A stretch of 20,555 nucleotides of DNA, taken from contig JAMQCK010000531.1 of the NCBI GenBank assembly GCA_024196135.1, positions 1-20,555 of the forward strand. The letters are read 5' to 3'. The notes beneath the pieces are model-generated. The model was not told where the DNA came from. It did not search any database and worked only from the letters and a program-made list of their open reading frames with translations. Both the position numbers and the translations under genes were made by a program. Shown here one piece after another: positions 16,690 to 20,555 of the stretch. Positions within the stretch are counted from its first letter, which is position 1; each line of letters begins with the position of its first letter. The stretch is from Pleurotus ostreatus/Saccharomyces cerevisiae fusant (taxonomy: Eukaryota > Opisthokonta).

Positions 16690-19600
16690 ATCTCCGCGCT
16701 TCCTCATTGCCGCTCGTCGTAAAATCACCTCCTTTTCCTCCCCCTCGGAAAGAACAGGAAGTTCCTTTCCTCGGTAGAGGACTCGGCGATGTGCGAGGTC
16801 GAGAGTGATTCCATTGGCGTGCATGAAGGGGACGCCGAGTATCGCGTCGTATCGGTCGATGTTGGCGACGTCGACATACGTAGGTACAGTGTCGCCGCCG
16901 ATCCTGACCGTGGCCGTGGCGCCAAAGGACACGCGTGAACGCGACCCGGTGCACCCCAGCTGGAGGTCGACGGGGTTGTCGAGGTGATAGACCTTCGTGC
17001 CCGATGCGCGCGCGTACTCGGGCGAGAGTGAGTCGAGTGTGCCGCCGGCGTCCCACAAGGCGTACGCCTTCGCGCCGTTAATCTCGACCATAGATGCGAG
17101 GCCGGCGCGCTGGTTGTACGACCGCGTGGGTCGCTGGATAGTCTTGCTGCCGATTTTCACGGATGTGGAGGCCTTGGGTCCTCGTAGAGGCTGGGATACA
17201 GCGCCAAGCCTCTCTCGATCGTGAGCAAGGTCCTGGGGAACATCGTCGACGATACGGAGGGCGTGTAGTCGGTCGTCGTCAGTGTCGTCCGAATAATACG
17301 CCCCTTCGAGATCGTACGTGTCGCCCTCAGACGTGTATTCGTCTGACGGCGGCTCCGCACGGTCGTCGTCGTGAGAACGTTCGGTATCGGCTGCGAGAGG
17401 CTGCCCTTCATCTTCCTCACGGTGCGCGAAGAGGCGAGGCGGTGCTGTACCCGTCGCGGCGTTGTTGTTGCGCAAGTCAGGGCAGTCAGGGCGCTTGTGC
17501 CCCTTCTTCCCGCACTCGTAGCAGGTGATGTCCTTGTCCGCGGTAGGTCTTTCCCGAGTCCGATGGTCGTCGGGTTTTCTCTCGCGCCGGTCCTCGTTAC
17601 GAGGAGTATAGCGTTCGTTACTAACCCGATGGTCGATACGCCTGTTGTCTGTCCTTCGTGCGCGACGATCTTCACGATCTCGTCTACTACGGGATCGCCG
17701 TGGCGAGGATGTCCGTCGGTCCTTGGTGGTCGTGGATGAGGTCTTCGCCTTGTCTGTGTCATGGTGTCGTCCACCGAAGACTGCGCGAAGCTTCGTGTCG
17801 TAGTTCTTTGAGTTCCACAAGGCGTTCTCTTGCGTCACAGCCTCACGATACAGCTCTCGAAGGCTGCTGCGCTCAGCCGTGAGGCCGTTGCGCATGACGC
17901 CGTCGCGGATGTCGGATGGCAATCCCGCGAGGAATCGGTTGCTCATGTTGTATTCGCCGGGATGCTCGACCATGCGCCGAGCGATTCGCCGTAAGGTGGT
18001 GTACCAGCCATCCACCCCACGCGATCCCCGGTACTCCACGGTCCAAAACCGCGTAGTGGCCTCCTGCAAGGACGCGTCGTGCACGAACTGGTCGAATAGC
18101 GCGTGAATGAATCGTTCGAACGTCCAGGAGGAATCAAAGTCCTCCTCGACATTCTCGCGATACCATTCTTCCGCGGCCCCCGACAGGTGCGCTCCCGCGA
18201 ACAGGATGCGCATCGCGTCATGTTCTTCGTCAACGAGTTGATTGAGCTGTATCCGTCGGAGGAGTCCAGAGAACCAGGCGTCGAATAAGTCGGCACGGTC
18301 GTCGCCAGCGTAGGGGGTCAGCGAAGGAATCGAGAAGTCCTTGGGCTTCATGCCCTTGGGCAGCTCGACCCTCCTTCTCAGCCCCCGTCGTATCGCGCGC
18401 GTGTACCGCCTCCGCATGGTGTGGTCGACGCGATGGTTATCCTTATGTCGATGCCGCCTCTCCCTCCGCCCTGCCTCGGCACGAGATCCATGACTGCGCC
18501 AGTTGCGTGTCTGCATAGATCCCGTGCGATAGCGAGGGTGAAGGTCGAAAGGAGTCATCGAGCGCGAGGATTCCGAGGAGTACGATCGCCGACGCCTCTT
18601 CTTCTCTCGGCGCTTGTTCTCCTTGTGTCGACGATGCCCACGGCGGTCAGATTCCGACCCGGAAGAGGAGGAAGAGGGCGATGGTGACCTGCGAGGTCGA
18701 CGTGGTGGGCCTCGGCCACCACCCCGGCCCTGTCCTTCGGTCGACGAGGAAGAATCACTCTCCGAAGGACTAGGAGGGCGGCGGTGCGATGCTCTCGATC
18801 CAACGTTGCCGTACGTTCCTCGTCCCCGCATTCCTCGGCCATTACTAGGCGGGTGGCGCGATCGTCGGTGTGACCCCTCTCGCCTTCGTCTGTCATCATC
18901 CCCGGACGATGACGGGTCCGACGATGAGGACGACGAGGGGGACGAGGGGTTTCGTCGACTGTCGTCGTTCATGTGTGGTGGCATATCGCGGTCCCTATTG
19001 TCTGGTGTCCTACTGTCACGTACATCGTGGCGCGTTCGACGGTCGAGGTCCCAAGGCTCGCGCCTGGTGGGTTGGTCGTCCCGTGGAGGAGGCGTCATCG
19101 TCGACGATCCTTGTACATGGGGTCGTCGCCGGCTGCTCTCCTCAGCGCGCTGGGCTTCCTCTTCCTGCCGTTTGAACAGCTCGAACATAGCATCCTCCGC
19201 CACGTCGACAGCTGGTCCACCTCGTCCTTCTGGGAACTCGATGAACTGGTCGGGGATGGTAGAGTGGCCAGTTGCTTCCAGGTCGGTGAGCCGCAGCTTC
19301 TGCAAGGTTTGTCGGGTCTCCAGGGATCCCCGACTTATCTCACGGACGGCGGCCCATTCGGCTGCGAAGTTCCTGTCCGCCGACCCTCGAGGCGCGAGGT
19401 AGTCTTCTTCACGAGCTCGCTGGAGATCAAGACGCTTGAGGTAGCTCTCATCGTCCTCAGATTGCATCCGAGGGCGATACAGAACTTTCAAGTGCTCGCG
19501 GAGCTGGTCAAGCTTATCCACCTCATCCTCGACTGGTGTCTCAGATATCCCGGGGCGTACCCGGTCGTGGATGACTTCCTGAAGGCCTTCCTCAATGATT

Positions 19601-20286
19601 TCCTCAATGTCGTCGGCGGTGAGGGGACGGCCTCGACGACGGTGCTCGTCACGAATCCTTAGACGGAGGCGCTGAGCGGCCTCCCTGGGGAAGTTCGTGT
19701 CGATGTAGGCACGCGTGACCGTGTCCAAGGACAACTCGCTCGGCACCGAAGGAGTCTCCTCTTGCGGTGCTGGGCGCTTGCCCTTCTTGCGGTGTTCACG
19801 CTCGGTAGGGCTCAGGACGTCATCAGTACTCATTGAAGATGTATTCGGTGTAGTATTAGATTGGTGCGGCCCTCCGGTTGACGGTGTCTCCCGCGTGCTT
19901 GAGGGCGTTGTGGTATTGGAGCTTGGCTCCTCTACCCTAGCGCCCTCCAGTCCGCGCGAGATCGTCGTGTCTTGGGGCTGTGGTGAGGTCGCGTTAATGA
20001 ACTCTTCGATGTCTGGAAGTTCATCGTCGAGTTCGGGGTCGTCATCGGCCCAGCGCCTCGGTGAAGGAGTTGAGTTGATTGGAGTGAGGAAGGACGAACG
20101 TGTCTCGTCCGATCCTCCGACGGCTTCGGTCGAGCGGCCCGACCGCACCGCTTCGGCGTACGTGGTCGTCGTCGGAGCGGTTGCCGGTGAGTCCCGATCG
20201 TCGCGGTCGATGTTTTTCCTCGAGCGCGTGTTGCGCGCGGGCGCGTCCGCGGCGGGCGGGGCCCTGGACGCCTTCTTCTTTCCCAT
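16687..20286 (-). CDS. gag: Gag with very long N-terminal extension, zinc knuckle and aspartic protease
   Basis: There are 1199 residues from the ATG at 20286 (MGKKKASRAPP); the open frame extends 13 codons further up but without an ATG. Residues 1-450 are charged and largely disordered, with one helical part around YLKRLDLQRAREEDYL. From about 450 to 640 the chain is Ser/Arg-rich, like the RS domains of splicing factors. The capsid core (about 645-815) contains KDFSIPSLTPYAGDD, FDAWFSGLLRRIQL and SNRFLAGLPSDIRDGV, typical of Ty3/gypsy gag. A CCHC zinc knuckle (CYECGKKGHKRPDC, 922-935) binds the genomic RNA. The last 150 residues form a retropepsin-like protease, with WDAGGTLDSLSPE at the active site (D1079) and YDAILGVPFMHANGI later. 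Usual gypsy gag proteins are 300-500 residues, so the N-terminal half is unusual. The active-site triplet is D-A-G instead of D-T/S-G. Confidence 0.93.
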   Translation of the reverse strand: MGKKKASRAPPAADAPARNTRSRKNIDRDDRDSPATAPTTTTYAEAVRSGRSTEAVGGSDETRSSFLTPINSTPSPRRWADDDPELDDELPDIEEFINATSPQPQDTTISRGLEGARVEEPSSNTTTPSSTRETPSTGGPHQSNTTPNTSSMSTDDVLSPTEREHRKKGKRPAPQEETPSVPSELSLDTVTRAYIDTNFPREAAQRLRLRIRDEHRRRGRPLTADDIEEIIEEGLQEVIHDRVRPGISETPVEDEVDKLDQLREHLKVLYRPRMQSEDDESYLKRLDLQRAREEDYLAPRGSADRNFAAEWAAVREISRGSLETRQTLQKLRLTDLEATGHSTIPDQFIEFPEGRGGPAVDVAEDAMFELFKRQEEEAQRAEESSRRRPHVQGSSTMTPPPRDDQPTRREPWDLDRRTRHDVRDSRTPDNRDRDMPPHMNDDSRRNPSSPSSSSSSDPSSSGDDDRRRREGSHRRSRHPPSNGRGMRGRGTYGNVGSRASHRRPPSPSESDSSSSTEGQGRGGGRGPPRRPRRSPSPSSSSSGSESDRRGHRRHKENKRREKKRRRRSYSSESSRSMTPFDLHPRYRTGSMQTRNWRSHGSRAEAGRRERRHRHKDNHRVDHTMRRRYTRAIRRGLRRRVELPKGMKPKDFSIPSLTPYAGDDRADLFDAWFSGLLRRIQLNQLVDEEHDAMRILFAGAHLSGAAEEWYRENVEEDFDSSWTFERFIHALFDQFVHDASLQEATTRFWTVEYRGSRGVDGWYTTLRRIARRMVEHPGEYNMSNRFLAGLPSDIRDGVMRNGLTAERSSLRELYREAVTQENALWNSKNYDTKLRAVFGGRHHDTDKAKTSSTTTKDRRTSSPRRSRSRRDREDRRARRTDNRRIDHRVSNERYTPRNEDRRERKPDDHRTRERPTADKDITCYECGKKGHKRPDCPDLRNNNAATGTAPPRLFAHREEDEGQPLAADTERSHDDDRAEPPSDEYTSEGDTYDLEGAYYSDDTDDDRLHALRIVDDVPQDLAHDRERLGAVSQPLRGPKASTSVKIGSKTIQRPTRSYNQRAGLASMVEINGAKAYALWDAGGTLDSLSPEYARASGTKVYHLDNPVDLQLGCTGSRSRVSFGATATVRIGGDTVPTYVDVANIDRYDAILGVPFMHANGITLDLAHRRVLYRGKELPVLSEGEEKEVILRRAAMRKRGD

Positions 20287-20458
20287 CGTGTATATAGAGT
20301 TCTCGTTGCGGTGATGTCGACCCAATTCGAAGGTACTCCGCTAACGATCGATGCCGATCGTCCGCGATGCCCGTTTACGTTGTCGTCGACGATCTCCGTT
20401 GGGATGAATGGCGCGTGAGAGAAGAAGCTAGTGGCGTATGGCGATAGGTTCAAAAAAG
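20287..20458 (-). other. Leader between 5' LTR and gag
   Basis: The leader is 172 bases. On the element strand the LTR end is followed by CTTTTTTGAACCTATCGCC. A primer-binding site complementary to a tRNA 3' end should begin with TGG within a few bases of the LTR; it does not. I also find no complement of this sequence within the LTR that would support the self-priming seen in Tf1-type elements. The primer is therefore unidentified. A TATATA motif lies just before the gag ATG. Confidence 0.6.
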
Positions 20459-20555
20459 TGTAAGGACGTTGGTCCCTTTTGCTCTGTATCCTTAGACTCC
20501 CTCGTAATGAACCGAACCGCTGATACGCGATTAGCACGATACGTAGGAGTACAGG
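20459..20555 (-). repeat. 5' LTR, partial (cut by window end)
   Basis: All 97 bases match 9596-9692 exactly. On the element strand this is the U5 end, finishing ...TTACA next to the leader. The U3 and R parts, and the flanking target duplication, lie beyond the window. Confidence 0.95.

Larger units (their letters stand above)
9596..20555 (-). mobile_element. Ty3/gypsy LTR retrotransposon with extra ORF3, right end cut by window
   Basis: The element runs right to left: partial 5' LTR (20459-20555), leader, gag-protease, pol (RT-RNase H-integrase), ORF3, 3' LTR (about 9596-9919). The domain order, with integrase after RNase H, defines Ty3/gypsy, and the C-terminal chromodomain-like segment points to the chromovirus branch. 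The 97 bases common to the two LTRs are identical, and none of the three long ORFs contains an internal stop apart from the gag/pol TGA. Both facts suggest a recent and possibly active copy. It lies inside the KDZ transposase gene. The expected target duplication is the five bases AGGTC at 9591-9595, to be found again after the right LTR, outside this window. The full element should be about 11.2 kb if both LTRs have the same length. Confidence 0.95.

Noticed and set aside
16573..16690. Programmed frameshift between gag and pol
   Set aside because: Gag and pol are in the same frame (both ATG and stop positions agree modulo three), so only stop suppression or reinitiation could connect them.
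18614..19662. Plus-strand open frames of 229-262 residues opposite gag
   Set aside because: They arise from the low-complexity RS-coding region on the other strand and have no independent start context or family.

Overview
The window looks like nuclear DNA from a basidiomycete fungus, most likely an Agaricomycete. The evidence is GC-rich coding sequence, GT-AG introns of 46-58 bases, a CxC2-type KDZ transposase gene, and a protein family I recognise as greatly expanded in mushroom-forming fungi. Nothing suggests bacterial operons, CRISPR or plasmid functions. I see no rRNA or tRNA gene.

Left block (1-9595): four intron-bearing gene models, arranged as two divergent pairs of strands. On the minus strand are a 584-residue protein (171-2129, five exons) and a 394-residue protein (3076-4401, four exons). 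On the plus strand are a 363-residue protein (5594-6838, four exons) and a CxC2/KDZ transposase gene (7136-9595, eight exons). Every splice junction I placed keeps the reading frame. The transposase still has its cysteine cluster and three candidate catalytic acidic residues, but its 3' part is missing because a retrotransposon sits in its last visible exon. The three neighbouring genes may be passengers of the KDZ element; that is inference.

Right block (9596-20555): one Ty3/gypsy LTR retrotransposon on the minus strand. Its 3' LTR is at the left and its 5' LTR is cut by the window end; the 97 LTR bases visible on both sides are identical, so the insertion is young. In element order it carries a leader, a very large gag with zinc knuckle and protease (16687-20286), pol with reverse transcriptase, RNase H, integrase and a divergent chromodomain (12607-16575), and an extra 823-residue ORF3 where an env gene would lie (9955-12426).

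The most interesting signal is the gag/pol junction. The two genes are in the same frame and are separated by one TGA. The next base is C, and nine bases after the stop an 11-bp GC-rich hairpin begins. The stretch between the stop and the first pol ATG has been conserved at the protein level relative to its tandem duplicate. Together these suggest programmed stop-codon readthrough. ORF3, with a Cys/His cluster, coiled coil, RS-like tract and a large unrecognised globular domain, is the second candidate for something undescribed.
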